The notes below the pieces were generated by a model. The model saw only the letters and a list, made by a program, of their open reading frames with translations. It did not search any database and was not told the origin of the DNA. 64,000 bases of DNA, taken from contig NZ_LT629793.1 of NCBI RefSeq assembly GCF_900105735.1, forward strand, positions 6,882,001-6,946,000, in the 5' to 3' direction. How positions within the stretch are numbered: position 1 is the stretch's first letter; each line of letters starts with the position of its first letter. This stretch comes from Pseudomonas yamanorum. Its GTDB lineage: Bacteria > Pseudomonadota > Gammaproteobacteria > Pseudomonadales > Pseudomonadaceae. This document shows positions 8,910 through 19,500 of the stretch, in pieces. The position numbers and the translations under genes were made by a program.

Positions 8910-10661
8910 ATGGCGAAGACCACTCCCGTTGCACCACTATTCAAAGCACTCGGCGACTACAAAAGTATTCTGATCAGTATTGGCTGCTTCACGGCATTGA
9001 TTAACGTATTGATGCTGGTGCCGTCGATTTATATGTTGCAAGTTTACGACCGCGTGCTGTCTTCACAGAACGAAACCACCCTGGTGATGTTGACGCTCAT
9101 GGTGGTGGGGTTCTTCGCCTTTATCGGCGTGCTTGAGGTGATCCGCAGCTTTATCGTGATTCGCATCGGCAGCCAGTTGGAGCGGCGTTTCAACCTGCGG
9201 GTGTACAAGGCCGCCTTCGAGCGCAACCTGCAACGGGGCGAAGGTCATGGCGGGCAATCCCTGGGGGATCTGACCCACATCCGCCAATTCATCACGGGGC
9301 CGGCGCTGTTCGCGTTTTTCGATGCGCCGTGGTTTCCGATCTACCTGTTTGTGATCTTCCTGTTCAACGTCTGGCTGGGTGTCTTGGCCAGCGCCGGTGC
9401 AGTGCTGCTGATTGCCCTGGCGTGCCTCAACGAATACCTGACCAAAAAGCCCCTGGGTGAAGCCAGCGGGTTTTCCCAGCAATCCACCCAGTTGGCCACC
9501 AGCCACCTGCACAACGCCGAAACCATCCAGGCCATGGGCATGCTCGGCGCATTGCGCAAACGCTGGTTCAAGGTGCATTCGCAGTTTCTGGGTTTGCAGA
9601 ACAAGGCCAGTGACACCGGGTCGATCATCAGTTCCCTGAGCAAATCCCTGCGCCTGTGCCTGCAATCGTTGGTGCTGGGCCTCGGGGCGTTGCTGGTGAT
9701 CAAGGGCGACATGACGGCAGGAATGATGATCGCCGGTTCGATCCTGATGGGCCGGGTGTTGAGCCCCATCGACCAGTTGATCGCCGTGTGGAAGCAATGG
9801 AGTTCGGCCAAGCTGGCTTATCAGCGCCTGGATAACCTGATGCGCGAATTTCCGCCCCAGGGTGAGCAGATGGCCTTGCCGGCGCCGAAGGGCAATGTCA
9901 GTTTCCAGCAGGTCAGCGCGGGCCCGCCGGGGCGGCGTGTACCGACCTTGCATCAGGTCAGCTTCAACCTGACGGCGGGTGAAGTGCTCGGCGTGCTGGG
10001 TGCTTCCGGCTCCGGCAAGTCGACCCTGGCCCGGGTGCTGGTGGGCGTGTGGCCAACCCTGGCGGGCACCGTGCGCCTGGACGGTGCCGACATCCATCGC
10101 TGGGACCGCGACCACCTCGGCCCGCATATTGGCTACCTGCCTCAGGACATCGAACTGTTCAGCGGCAGCATCGCTGACAACATCGCACGCTTTCGCGAAG
10201 CCGATCCGGAGTTGGTGGTACAGGCCGCCGAACAAGCGGGCGTGCACGAATTGATTCTGCGTTTGCCCCACGGCTACGACACGGTGCTCGGTGACGAGGG
10301 CAGCGGCCTGTCCGGTGGCCAGAAACAACGGGTCGCCCTGGCCCGTGCGCTGTACGGCGGCCCGCGCCTGATCGTGCTCGACGAGCCCAATTCCAACCTC
10401 GACACCGTGGGCGAAGCCGCCCTGGCCAGCGCGATCATGCAGATGAAGGCCCAGGGCAGCACGGTGGTGCTGGTGACTCACCGTTCCTCGGCGTTGGCCC
10501 AGGCCGACAAGCTGCTTGTGCTTAACGAAGGCCGTTTGCAGGCATTTGGTCCGAGCCAGGACGTGCTGCGGGCGCTGTCCGGCCAGCAGGAAGCACCGCG
10601 AGAAAAGGCCGGGGTCAGCCTCAGCCGTCAGTATCAAGCCGGAAGGAATCCAGGCGCATGA
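8910..10661 (+). CDS. aprD: Type I secretion ABC transporter AprD
   Basis: This 583-residue inner-membrane exporter energises secretion of AprA and probably LipA. Residues 1-320 are the membrane domain with about six hydrophobic segments. The ATPase domain follows, with Walker A GASGSGKST (Lys370), signature LSGGQKQ (467-473) and Walker B IVLDEP (Asp491, Glu492). It belongs to the PrtD/AprD group and has no N-terminal peptidase domain. The stop overlaps the aprE start by 4 bp (ATGA), indicating translational coupling. Confidence 0.97.
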   Translation: MAKTTPVAPLFKALGDYKSILISIGCFTALINVLMLVPSIYMLQVYDRVLSSQNETTLVMLTLMVVGFFAFIGVLEVIRSFIVIRIGSQLERRFNLRVYKAAFERNLQRGEGHGGQSLGDLTHIRQFITGPALFAFFDAPWFPIYLFVIFLFNVWLGVLASAGAVLLIALACLNEYLTKKPLGEASGFSQQSTQLATSHLHNAETIQAMGMLGALRKRWFKVHSQFLGLQNKASDTGSIISSLSKSLRLCLQSLVLGLGALLVIKGDMTAGMMIAGSILMGRVLSPIDQLIAVWKQWSSAKLAYQRLDNLMREFPPQGEQMALPAPKGNVSFQQVSAGPPGRRVPTLHQVSFNLTAGEVLGVLGASGSGKSTLARVLVGVWPTLAGTVRLDGADIHRWDRDHLGPHIGYLPQDIELFSGSIADNIARFREADPELVVQAAEQAGVHELILRLPHGYDTVLGDEGSGLSGGQKQRVALARALYGGPRLIVLDEPNSNLDTVGEAALASAIMQMKAQGSTVVLVTHRSSALAQADKLLVLNEGRLQAFGPSQDVLRALSGQQEAPREKAGVSLSRQYQAGRNPGA

Positions 10662-11992
10662 GCAGCGACAACAGCATTCAAATCAACCGCGATTACGAAC
10701 AGACTCACCCCGAACACAACGCGCGCTTCTTTGCCCGCATGGGCTGGCTGCTGACGGTGGTTGGCGCCGGCGGGTTTTTCCTCTGGGCCAGCCTGGCACC
10801 GCTGGACCAGGGGATTCCGGTGCAAGGCACGGTGGTGGTGTCGGGTAAGCGCAAGGCGGTACAAACCCTCAGCCCCGGCGTGGTCAGCCGAATCCTGGTG
10901 CGTGAAGGCGAGGCGGTGAAGCAGGGCCAACCCCTGTTCCGCCTCGACCAGACGCAAAACCAGGCTGACGTGCACTCCCTGCAAGCCCAATACCGCATGG
11001 CCTGGGCCAGCGTGGCGCGGTGGCAGAGCGAGCGGGATAACCAGTCGACGATTACCTTTCCGGCGGAGCTGAGCGGCAACCCTGATCAAGCCCTGGCATT
11101 GGTGCTCGAAGGCCAGCGCCAACTGTTCAGCAGTCGCCGTGAAGCCTTTGCCCGGGAACAGGCGGGGATTCGCGCGAGTATCGAAGGCGCCACCGCACAG
11201 CTCAACGGCATGCGCCGCGCCCGCAGCGACCTGACCGCCCAGGCGCAATCCCTGCGTGACCAACTGAATAACCTGCAACCCCTGGCCGACAACGGCTACA
11301 TCCCGCGCAACAGGCTGATGGAGTACCAGCGTCAACTCTCCCAGGTGCAACAGGACCTGGCGCAGAACACCGGGGAAAGCGGCCGGGTGGAGCAGGGCAT
11401 CCTCGAGTCGCGCCTCAAGTTGCAGCAGCACAGCGAGGAATATCAGAAGGAAGTCCGCAGCCAACTGGCCGATGCGCAATTGCGCAGCCTGACCCTGGAG
11501 CAGCAACTGACCTCCGCTGGTTTCGACCTGCAGCACAGCGAAATCAATGCGCCCGCCGACGGCATCGCCGTCAACCTGGGCGTGCACACCGAAGGCGCTG
11601 TGGTGCGTGCCGGTGAAACCCTGTTGGAAATCGTGCCCCAGGACACCCGCCTGGAAGTGGAAGGTCGCTTGCCGGTGCATCTGGTGGACAAGGTCGGCGC
11701 CCACTTGCCGGTGGACATCCTCTTCACCGCCTTCAACCAGAGCCGCACGCCCCGAGTGCCGGGGGAGGTGAGCCTGATCTCCGCCGACCAGATGCTCGAC
11801 GAAAAAACCGGCATGCCGTACTACGTGTTGCGCACCGTCGTCAGCAGCAACGCCCTGGAAAAACTCCATGGCCTGGTGATCAAGCCGGGGATGCCCGCCG
11901 AGATGTTCATCCGCACCGGCGAACGCTCCTTGCTCAATTACCTGTTCAAGCCGCTGCTGGACCGCGCCGGCTCGGCATTGACCGAGGAATGA
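10658..11992 (+). CDS. aprE: Type I secretion membrane fusion protein AprE
   Basis: This 444-residue HlyD-family adaptor spans the periplasm between AprD and AprF. A cytoplasmic N-terminal tail of about 25 residues is followed by one transmembrane helix (WLLTVVGAGGFFLWASLAP). A lipoyl-like half (GTVVVSGKRKAVQ, SPGVVSRILVREGE), a long coiled coil (about residues 100-280), the second lipoyl half (INAPADGIAVNL) and the beta-barrel region come next. The start overlaps the aprD stop by 4 bp, and the stop lies 3 bp before aprF. Confidence 0.96.
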   Translation: MSSDNSIQINRDYEQTHPEHNARFFARMGWLLTVVGAGGFFLWASLAPLDQGIPVQGTVVVSGKRKAVQTLSPGVVSRILVREGEAVKQGQPLFRLDQTQNQADVHSLQAQYRMAWASVARWQSERDNQSTITFPAELSGNPDQALALVLEGQRQLFSSRREAFAREQAGIRASIEGATAQLNGMRRARSDLTAQAQSLRDQLNNLQPLADNGYIPRNRLMEYQRQLSQVQQDLAQNTGESGRVEQGILESRLKLQQHSEEYQKEVRSQLADAQLRSLTLEQQLTSAGFDLQHSEINAPADGIAVNLGVHTEGAVVRAGETLLEIVPQDTRLEVEGRLPVHLVDKVGAHLPVDILFTAFNQSRTPRVPGEVSLISADQMLDEKTGMPYYVLRTVVSSNALEKLHGLVIKPGMPAEMFIRTGERSLLNYLFKPLLDRAGSALTEE

Positions 11993-11994
11993 GC

Positions 11995-13329
11995 ATGAAG
12001 CCGATGTTCATCGCCTTGTTACTCGCGTGCAGCAGCGCCCAGGCCGCCATGGGGCCGTTCGATGTCTACGAGCAGGCCCTGCGCAATGACCCGGTATTCC
12101 TCGGCGCCATCAAGGAGCGCGACGCCGGCCTGGAGAACCGCACCATCGGCCGCGCCGGCCTGCTGCCCAAGCTGTCGTACAACTACAACAAGGGCCGCAA
12201 CAACTCCCAGGCCACCTTGCCCGACGGGCGCGGCGGCAATTATCACGATGACCGCAACTACAACAGCTACGGCTCCACCTTCACCCTGCAACAGCCACTG
12301 TTCGACTATGAGGCCTATGCCAACTACCGCAAGGGCGTGGCCCAGGCGCTGTTTGCCGACGAGAGTTTTCGCGACAAAAGCCAGGCGCTGCTGGTGCGGG
12401 TGCTGACCTATTACACCCAGGCATTGTTCGCCCAAGACCAGATCGACATTGCCCGCGCGAAGAAAAAAGCCTACGAGCAGCAGTTCCAGCAGAACCAGCA
12501 CCTGTTCCAGCAGGGAGAGGGCACGCGCACCGACATTCTGGAAGCGGAATCGCGCTATGAGCTGGCGACTGCCGAGGAAATCCAGGCGCTGGATGAGCAA
12601 GACGCGTCGCTGCGGGAGCTTGGCGCATTGATAGGTGTGCAGAGCGTCAACATCAATGACTTGGCGCCGTTGAACCCGGGATTTGCCGCCTTCACCCTGA
12701 CCCCGGCCAACTACGACACCTGGCACGAACTGGCGCTGACCAACAACCCCAACCTGGCCTCGCAACGCCAGTCCGTAGAAGTGGCGCGTTATGAAGTGGA
12801 GCGCAACCGCTCGGGGCACCTGCCACGTATCACGGCCTATGCCAGCTCCCGCCAGCAGGAATCCGACAGCGGCAACACCTACAACCAACGCTATGACACC
12901 AACACCATCGGCATCGAAGTCAGCATGCCGTTGTATGCCGGTGGTGGCGTCTCGGCGTCCACCCGCCAGGCCAGCCGCGCCATGGAGCAGGCCGAGTACG
13001 AACTGGAAGGCAAGACCCGCGAAACCCTGATCGAACTGCGGCGCCAGTTCAGCGCTTGCCTGTCGGGCGTCAGCAAACTGCGGGCGTATCAAAAGGCGCT
13101 GACTTCGGCTGAAGCGCTGGTGGTCTCCACCAAGCAAAGCATCCTCGGCGGCGAGCGGGTCAACCTCGATGCGCTGAACGCCGAGCAGCAGCTGTACAGC
13201 ACCCGCCGCGACCTGGCCCAGGCGCGGTACGACTACCTCATGGCCTGGACCAAATTGCATTACTACGCGGGCAACTTGCGCGACACCGACCTGGCCAAGG
13301 TGGATGAGGCGTTTGGCCCCGAACATTAA
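11995..13329 (+). CDS. aprF: TolC-family outer membrane protein AprF
   Basis: This 444-residue outer-membrane channel completes the AprDEF type I secretion system. The signal peptide (FIALLLACSSAQA) is followed by GPFDVYEQALRNDPVF, the canonical start of the first TolC repeat. Two such repeats (second near DTWHELALTNNPNLASQR) flank the beta-strand regions. ATG 11995 has GAGGA 6 bp upstream, while ATG 11989, which overlaps the aprE stop, abuts that site. The gene is immediately followed by two autotransporter proteases, which do not need this exporter. Confidence 0.96.
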   Translation: MKPMFIALLLACSSAQAAMGPFDVYEQALRNDPVFLGAIKERDAGLENRTIGRAGLLPKLSYNYNKGRNNSQATLPDGRGGNYHDDRNYNSYGSTFTLQQPLFDYEAYANYRKGVAQALFADESFRDKSQALLVRVLTYYTQALFAQDQIDIARAKKKAYEQQFQQNQHLFQQGEGTRTDILEAESRYELATAEEIQALDEQDASLRELGALIGVQSVNINDLAPLNPGFAAFTLTPANYDTWHELALTNNPNLASQRQSVEVARYEVERNRSGHLPRITAYASSRQQESDSGNTYNQRYDTNTIGIEVSMPLYAGGGVSASTRQASRAMEQAEYELEGKTRETLIELRRQFSACLSGVSKLRAYQKALTSAEALVVSTKQSILGGERVNLDALNAEQQLYSTRRDLAQARYDYLMAWTKLHYYAGNLRDTDLAKVDEAFGPEH

Positions 13330-13362
13330 GCACACCCATAAAAACAACAAGGGATGGTTTAA

Positions 13363-16320
13363 ATGATCACTGATTCACCTCGCTTCAAACCCTTCACCGC
13401 AGGCTCCTTGCTGCTGCTGTCAGTGGCAGCCCACGGGCAGTACATCGAAACCGGCAAAGCGGGCGACCCCGCCAGTTGGCGCTCCGCCGAGTTCCAGAGT
13501 GACTGGGGCCTGGACCGGATGAAAGCCAACGAGGCCTACGCGAGCGGCATCACCGGCAGTGGCGTGAAGATCGGCGCCCTCGACTCGGGTTTCGACCCCA
13601 ACCATCCCGAAGCCTCCAAGGACCGCTATCACGCGGTCACCGCCAGCGGCACTTACGTCGATGGCAGCCCGTTCAGCACCACCGGCGCGCTCAACCCCAA
13701 CAATGACTCCCATGGCACCCACGTCACCGGCACCATGGGTGCGGCCCGTGATGGCGTGGGCATGCACGGCGTGGCGTACAACGCGCAGATCTACGTCGGT
13801 AACACCAACGCCAATGACAGCTTCCTGTTTGGCCCCACGCCGGATCCCAAGTACTTCAAGGCGGTGTACAGCGCTCTGGTGGATTCCGGCGTGCGCGCGA
13901 TCAACAACAGCTGGGGCAGCCAGCCCAAGGGTGTCAGCTACCAGACCCTGGGCGACCTGCATGCTGCCTATGCCCAGCATTACAACCGGAACACCTGGCT
14001 GGATGCTGCTGCGGATGTGGCCAAGGCCGGGGTGATCAACGTGTTCAGCGCCGGTAACAGCGGCTACGCCAACGCCAGCGTGCGTTCGGCCTTGCCGTAT
14101 TTCCAGCCGGAACTGGAGGGCCACTGGCTGGCGGTGTCGGGGCTGGACAAGGCGAATAACCAGAAATACAACCAGTGCGGCATCGCCAAGTACTGGTGCA
14201 TTTCCACCCCCGGGGCGTTGATCAACAGCACCGTTCCCGACGGCGGTTATGGGGTGAAATCCGGCACCTCGATGTCGGCGCCCCATGCCACGGGCGCATT
14301 GGCACTGGTGATGGAACGCTACCCGTACCTGAACAACGAACAGGCCTTGCAGGTGCTGTTGACCACCGCCACTCAGCTCAATGGCGCGGTCACGGATGCA
14401 CCGACCACCCAGGTCGGCTGGGGCGTGCCGGACCTTGGCCGGGCGATGCACGGGCCCGGGCAATTGCTCGGGCCGATGAATGTCACGTTGGCGGCCGGGC
14501 AGGGCGATGTGTGGAGCAATGCGATCTCCGACAAGGCGCTGATCCAGCGTCAGGCCGAAGACAGCGCCGAAACCCTGGCCTGGCAGCAAACCCTGCACGA
14601 CAAGGGCTGGGAAAACGGCGTGGGCGCCGGCGCGAGTCAGCAGGATCAGACGGACTATGCCGTTGGCACCGCTCGGGCGGCAGCCGCGGCCCAGCGTATC
14701 TATGAAGGCAGCCTGACCAAGTCCGGCGCGGGCAGCCTAGTGCTGAGTGGGGATAACACCTACCGTGGCCCGACCACCGTGAATGGCGGTCGGTTGGCGG
14801 TGAATGGTTCACTGACGTCGGCAGTGACGGTCAATGACAGCGGCACACTGGGTGGCTCCGGCCGTATCGCGGCGTTGCAAGTGAACAACGGCGGCACCGT
14901 GGCGCCGGGCAATTCCGTGGGTACCTTGCAGGTAGCCGGGGACGTGAACCTCGCCGCCGGTTCCACCTATGCGGTCGAACTCACCCCCACCAGCAGCGAC
15001 CAGATTGTCGCCACCGGCAAGGCAATCCTCGGCGGCGGCACGGTGACCCTGGCCCTGGAAAACAGCCCGACGCTGCTCAGCCAGCAACAGGCCGAGAGCC
15101 TGCTGGGGCGTCAGTACAACATCCTCCAGGCGGCGGGCGGGATCCAGGGTCAGTTCGGTGCGGTATTGCCCAACTACCTGTTCCTCGGCGGCACCCTCGA
15201 CTATGCCGCCAACGGCGTGCAACTGGACATTGCTCGCAGTGATGCGAGCTTTGCCAGTGTCGGCGCCAATCGTAACCAGCGTTCGGTGGCGGCGGCTGCC
15301 GAGCAACTGGGCGCGGGCAACCCGGTGTACGAAAGCATCCTGCGTTCGGACTCCGTGGCCGCCGCGCAACAAGGCTTCCAGCAACTGTCGGGGGAAATCT
15401 ATCCGGCCATCGACACCATGCTGATCAACGATAGTCGCCAACTACGTGATGCCGTCGGCGAGCGCCTGCGCCATACGCCGGTTACCGGTGAAAGCAATGT
15501 GTGGGTCAAGGCGCTCGGCAGTTGGGGCAAGACCGACAGCCGCAGCGACACGGCGGGCTACACCACCTCACTGGGTGGCATGCTGGCGGGTGTCGACGGC
15601 GCCCTGGACGAGCAGACCCGCGCCGGTCTCGTGGCCGGTTACAGCGACAGCTCGCTGAACATGGGCAGCGGCACTCATTCCTCGGCGTCCATCGACAGCT
15701 ACCACCTCGGCGCCTATGCCGGGCATGAGCTGGGCAACTGGCGCCTGAGCGTCGGCGGCGCCTACAGCTGGCATCGCGGCGACGTGAAACGTGACTTGCA
15801 GTACGGCGAAGTCAGCGGCAAGCAGAAGACCAAGCTGGATGCGCGCAGCGCTCAGGTCTTTACCGAAGCGGCCTACCGCTTGAACTTGCCCTCGGTGGCG
15901 CTGGAGCCGTTCGCCAACCTGGCTTACGTGCACCTGGACAACGAACGCTTTCACGAGAAAGGCGACGCTGCCGCGCTGGAGCGTGGCAGTGACAGCCGCG
16001 ATGCAGTGCTGAGCACCCTGGGCCTACGGGCATCGAAAACCTTGCCCCTCAATGACCGGCAGCAACTGGACGTTTCCGGCTCGTTGGGCTGGCAGCACAG
16101 CCTGAGTGCCGTTGAATCCGAAGAGCACCTGGCGTTTGTCGCCGGTGGGCCGTCGTTCGCGGTGCAAAGCTCGCCGTTAATGCGCGATGCAGCGCTGGTG
16201 GGTGTCCAGGCCAGCCTGGCGTTGAGCAAAAGCACACGGGTCAACCTCGACTACACGGGCCAACTGGCTGGCCGGGAAAAAATCCAGGGCGTGGGGTTGA
16301 GTCTGAACTGGCAATTCTGA
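13363..16320 (+). CDS. Subtilisin-like autotransporter serine protease (copy 1)
   Basis: This is a 985-residue type Va autotransporter. A signal peptide (residues about 1-26, ending AHG-QYIE) leads into an S8 protease passenger with catalytic Asp74 (GALDSGFD), His117 (DSHGTHVTG) and Ser303 (GTSMSAPHA). Residues about 450-540 form autotransporter-associated beta-helix repeats (LVLSGDNTYRGPTTVNGGRL, GGTVAPGNSVGTLQV). The last 280 residues are a beta-barrel translocator ending in aromatic WQF. The homologue at 16505-19615 shares the same layout, with near-identical helix and barrel. It sits 33 bp after aprF and matches the serine protease homologues known in apr clusters. It would be active at or outside the cell surface. 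Confidence 0.93.
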   Translation: MITDSPRFKPFTAGSLLLLSVAAHGQYIETGKAGDPASWRSAEFQSDWGLDRMKANEAYASGITGSGVKIGALDSGFDPNHPEASKDRYHAVTASGTYVDGSPFSTTGALNPNNDSHGTHVTGTMGAARDGVGMHGVAYNAQIYVGNTNANDSFLFGPTPDPKYFKAVYSALVDSGVRAINNSWGSQPKGVSYQTLGDLHAAYAQHYNRNTWLDAAADVAKAGVINVFSAGNSGYANASVRSALPYFQPELEGHWLAVSGLDKANNQKYNQCGIAKYWCISTPGALINSTVPDGGYGVKSGTSMSAPHATGALALVMERYPYLNNEQALQVLLTTATQLNGAVTDAPTTQVGWGVPDLGRAMHGPGQLLGPMNVTLAAGQGDVWSNAISDKALIQRQAEDSAETLAWQQTLHDKGWENGVGAGASQQDQTDYAVGTARAAAAAQRIYEGSLTKSGAGSLVLSGDNTYRGPTTVNGGRLAVNGSLTSAVTVNDSGTLGGSGRIAALQVNNGGTVAPGNSVGTLQVAGDVNLAAGSTYAVELTPTSSDQIVATGKAILGGGTVTLALENSPTLLSQQQAESLLGRQYNILQAAGGIQGQFGAVLPNYLFLGGTLDYAANGVQLDIARSDASFASVGANRNQRSVAAAAEQLGAGNPVYESILRSDSVAAAQQGFQQLSGEIYPAIDTMLINDSRQLRDAVGERLRHTPVTGESNVWVKALGSWGKTDSRSDTAGYTTSLGGMLAGVDGALDEQTRAGLVAGYSDSSLNMGSGTHSSASIDSYHLGAYAGHELGNWRLSVGGAYSWHRGDVKRDLQYGEVSGKQKTKLDARSAQVFTEAAYRLNLPSVALEPFANLAYVHLDNERFHEKGDAAALERGSDSRDAVLSTLGLRASKTLPLNDRQQLDVSGSLGWQHSLSAVESEEHLAFVAGGPSFAVQSSPLMRDAALVGVQASLALSKSTRVNLDYTGQLAGREKIQGVGLSLNWQF

Positions 16321-16350
16321 GCAGGATCCTGAGGCCGAAGGAGGTCAACT

Positions 16351-16437
16351 GTGGGAGCGGGCTTGCTCACGAATGCGGTGTGTCAGTCGACGCACCTGTA
16401 ACTGAGCCACCGCATTCGCGAGCAAGCCCGCTCCCAC
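16351..16437. repeat. REP-type inverted repeat, GTGGGAGC family
   Basis: The arms GTGGGAGCGGGCTTGCTC and GAGCAAGCCCGCTCCCAC face each other around a less conserved centre with a second dyad (GCGGTG, CACCGC). It lies between the two autotransporter genes. Related copies are at 19633-19720, 46132-46231, 50176-50283 and 62726-62812. Confidence 0.85.
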
Positions 16438-16504
16438 ATTGGGTCGGCGGCGCCTGGGAGAAACGTGATTTATACAAGTGCAATAAAAACTAAGGAAGGT
16501 CACC

Positions 16505-19500
16505 GTGAAAAAAACAAAACGAGGGTTTCAATCCGCCATCCCAACAGGCCCGGGCTACCCGCTCAAGGCCCTGAGCTGCGTGCCATACGGCGCGTTGCTG
16601 TGTTGCCTGGCCAGCCTGGGTACCGCCCAGGCCGCACCCTACGTGGAAAGCGGAAAACCGGGGGATGCTGCCAGCTGGCGCAGCAATGAATTCAAAGCCG
16701 ATTGGGGGCTCGGCGCCGTGCATGCAGACGCTGCTTACGCCGCCGGCTACACCGGCAAGGGCGTGAAGCTGGGGATCTTCGATCAGCCGGTGTATGCCCA
16801 GCATCCGGAATTCGCCAGCCCCGGCAAAGTGGTCACAATCGTGACCGAAGGCATTCGCCAATACACCGACCCGTACATCCCGGTGAAGGCCGGGGACGCG
16901 TTCCGCTACGACGGCACACCCTCCCTGGGCTCCAACGGCAAACTCGGCAATCACGGGACACACGTGGGCGGGATTGCCGCAGGTAACCGTGACGGCGGGC
17001 CGATGCATGGCGTGGCGTTCGACGCGCAGATCATCAGTGCCGAAAACGGTGACCCGGGCCCCGAAGACGGGATCATCCTGGGCAACGACGGCGCGGTCTA
17101 CAAAGCCGGTTGGGATGCCCTGGTGGCCAGCGGCGCACGCATCATCAACAACAGCTGGGGTATCGGCATCGGTGACCAGTACGCCAAGGGCGGGCGCGAT
17201 CCGGCGTTCCCCAACTTCACGGTCAATGAAGCCCAGGCGCAGTTCAATAACATCCGGCCGATCCTTGGCACGATCGCAGGCGGCGCTTATCAAGGCGCCA
17301 TCGATGCCGCCCGCAGCGGCGTGCTGACGATCTTTGCCGCCGGCAACGACTACAACCGCAATAACCCGGACGCGATCTCGGGCCTCGCGTACTTCGTGCC
17401 GGAGATCGCGCCCAACTGGCTGTCGGTAGCGGCGCTGCAACAGAACCCCGACACCGCCAGTTCCGACCCGTACGTGATCAGTACTTTTTCCTCGCGCTGC
17501 GGTTATGCCGCCAGCTTCTGCGTCGCGGCGCCCGGCACCAAGATCTACAGCTCGGTGATCAACGGCACCACCCTGGAAAACCTGACCACCGACTACGCCA
17601 ACTTCAACGGCACCTCCATGGCCGCGCCTCATGTGGCCGGCAGTGCGGCGGTGCTGATGGAGCGCTTCCCGTACATGAGTGGCGACCAGATTTCCACGCT
17701 GCTGAAAACCACCGCGACCGACCTCGGCGCACCGGGCATCGACTCGCTGTACGGCTGGGGCATGATCAACCTGGGCAAGGCCATCAACGGCCCGGGGATG
17801 TTTGTGACGGCTGAGGATATCCCGGCCGAATTTCGTATCGACGGGGCCTACGGCTCCGGTCAATTCGTCGCGGACCTGCCAGGGATTGGCGCCGTGGTGG
17901 ATGCCGGCAAACCGACCCAGCGCCTGTGCACCGACGTGCATTGCGGGCTGGATGTGTGGAGCAACGACATCGCCGGGCATGGCGGTCTGACCAAGCAGGG
18001 CATTGGTGCGCTGGTGCTGACCGGCACCAACACCTACAGCGGCCCGACCCTGGTCAACCAAGGGTTGCTGGCAATCAATGGTTCGATCACCTCTGACGTC
18101 ACCGTCAGCAACAGCGGTGTAGTGGGCGGTTCAGGGCGCATTGGTTCGCTGACGGCGAACAGCGGCGGTACCGTGGCGCCGGGTAACTCCATCGGCACGC
18201 TGAATGTGGCCGGTGATGTGAGCTTTGCGGCGGGCTCCACTTACGCGGTGGAGCTGTCGCAAACCAGCAGTGACCGCATCGTCGCCAGTGGCAAGGCCAC
18301 CCTCAGCGGCGGCACGGTGACCCTGGCCCTGGAAAACAGCCCGACGCTGCTGACTCAGACCCAGGCCGAAAGCCTGATCGGTCGCCAATACAACATCCTG
18401 CAGGCCGCAGGCGGGATCACCGGCAGCTTCGGTTCGGTGCTGCCTAACTACCTGTTTATCGGCGGCACCTTGAACTACGCCGCCAACGGCGTGCAACTGG
18501 ATGTGGGGCGCAATGCCAACACCTTTGCCAGTGTGGCGGCCACGCCGAACCAACGGTCGGTGGCAACCGCCGCCGAGCAATTGGGCGCGGGCAACGCCGT
18601 CTATGAAAGCCTGTTACTGGCGCCGAATGCAGCCTCGGCCCAAGGCGCGTTCCAGCAGCTGTCCGGGGAAATCTACCCGGCGCTGGAAACCGCATTGGTC
18701 AATGACAACCGCTACCTGCGCGAAGCCGTGGGCGAGCGTTTGCAGCAAGGGGAAATGGGCGCATCGAGCCAGACCGTCGACAGCCGTGGCAACGTCTGGG
18801 TCAAGGCGCTGGGCGCCTGGGGCAAGACCAACAGCGGCAGCGATACGGCGGGCTACACCACCTCCATCGGCGGCATGCTGGCGGGTGTGGACGGCGCGCT
18901 GGATGAAGACACCCGCGTGGGCCTGGTGGCGGGGTACAGCGACACGTCGCTGAACATGGGCAGCGACACCCATTCCCGGGCGTCGGTAGACAGCTATCAC
19001 TTGGGCGCGTACGCCGGGCATGAAATCGGTGCCTTGCGTTTGAGCGGCGGGGCGACCTACAGCTGGCACCGCGCCGATGTGAAGCGTGAGCTGCAATACG
19101 GCGAAGTCGCCGGCAAGCAGAAAGCCAAGGTGGATGCCCGCAGCACTCAGGTATTTACCGAAGCGGCGTATCGCTTGAACCTGCAACCCCTGGCCCTGGA
19201 ACCGTTTGCCAACCTGGCGTATGTGCATCTGGATGCCGACGGGTTTACCGAAAAGGGTGATGCGGCGGCCTTGAAGGGCCGGGATGACAGCCGCGATGTG
19301 GTGTTGAGTACCCTGGGTGCTCGAGCACTGAAAACCTTGAATATCAACGACCATCAGCAACTGGAGCTTTCCGGCACCCTGGGCTGGCAGCACAACCTGA
19401 GCAGCGTCGACTCCGAGCGCAACCTGGCGTTTGCCTCGGGCGGCCCGTCGTTCTCGGTGGAGAGCTCGTCGATGGTGCGTGATGCGGCATTGGTGGGCGC

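Noticed and set aside
9063..10637. Minus-strand frame of 524 codons
   Set aside because: It is antisense to aprD, whose ATPase and membrane motifs are unmistakable. It arises from the codon bias of the plus strand.
10634..11869. Minus-strand frame of 411 codons
   Set aside because: It is antisense to aprE, with no domain signature and no ribosome site.
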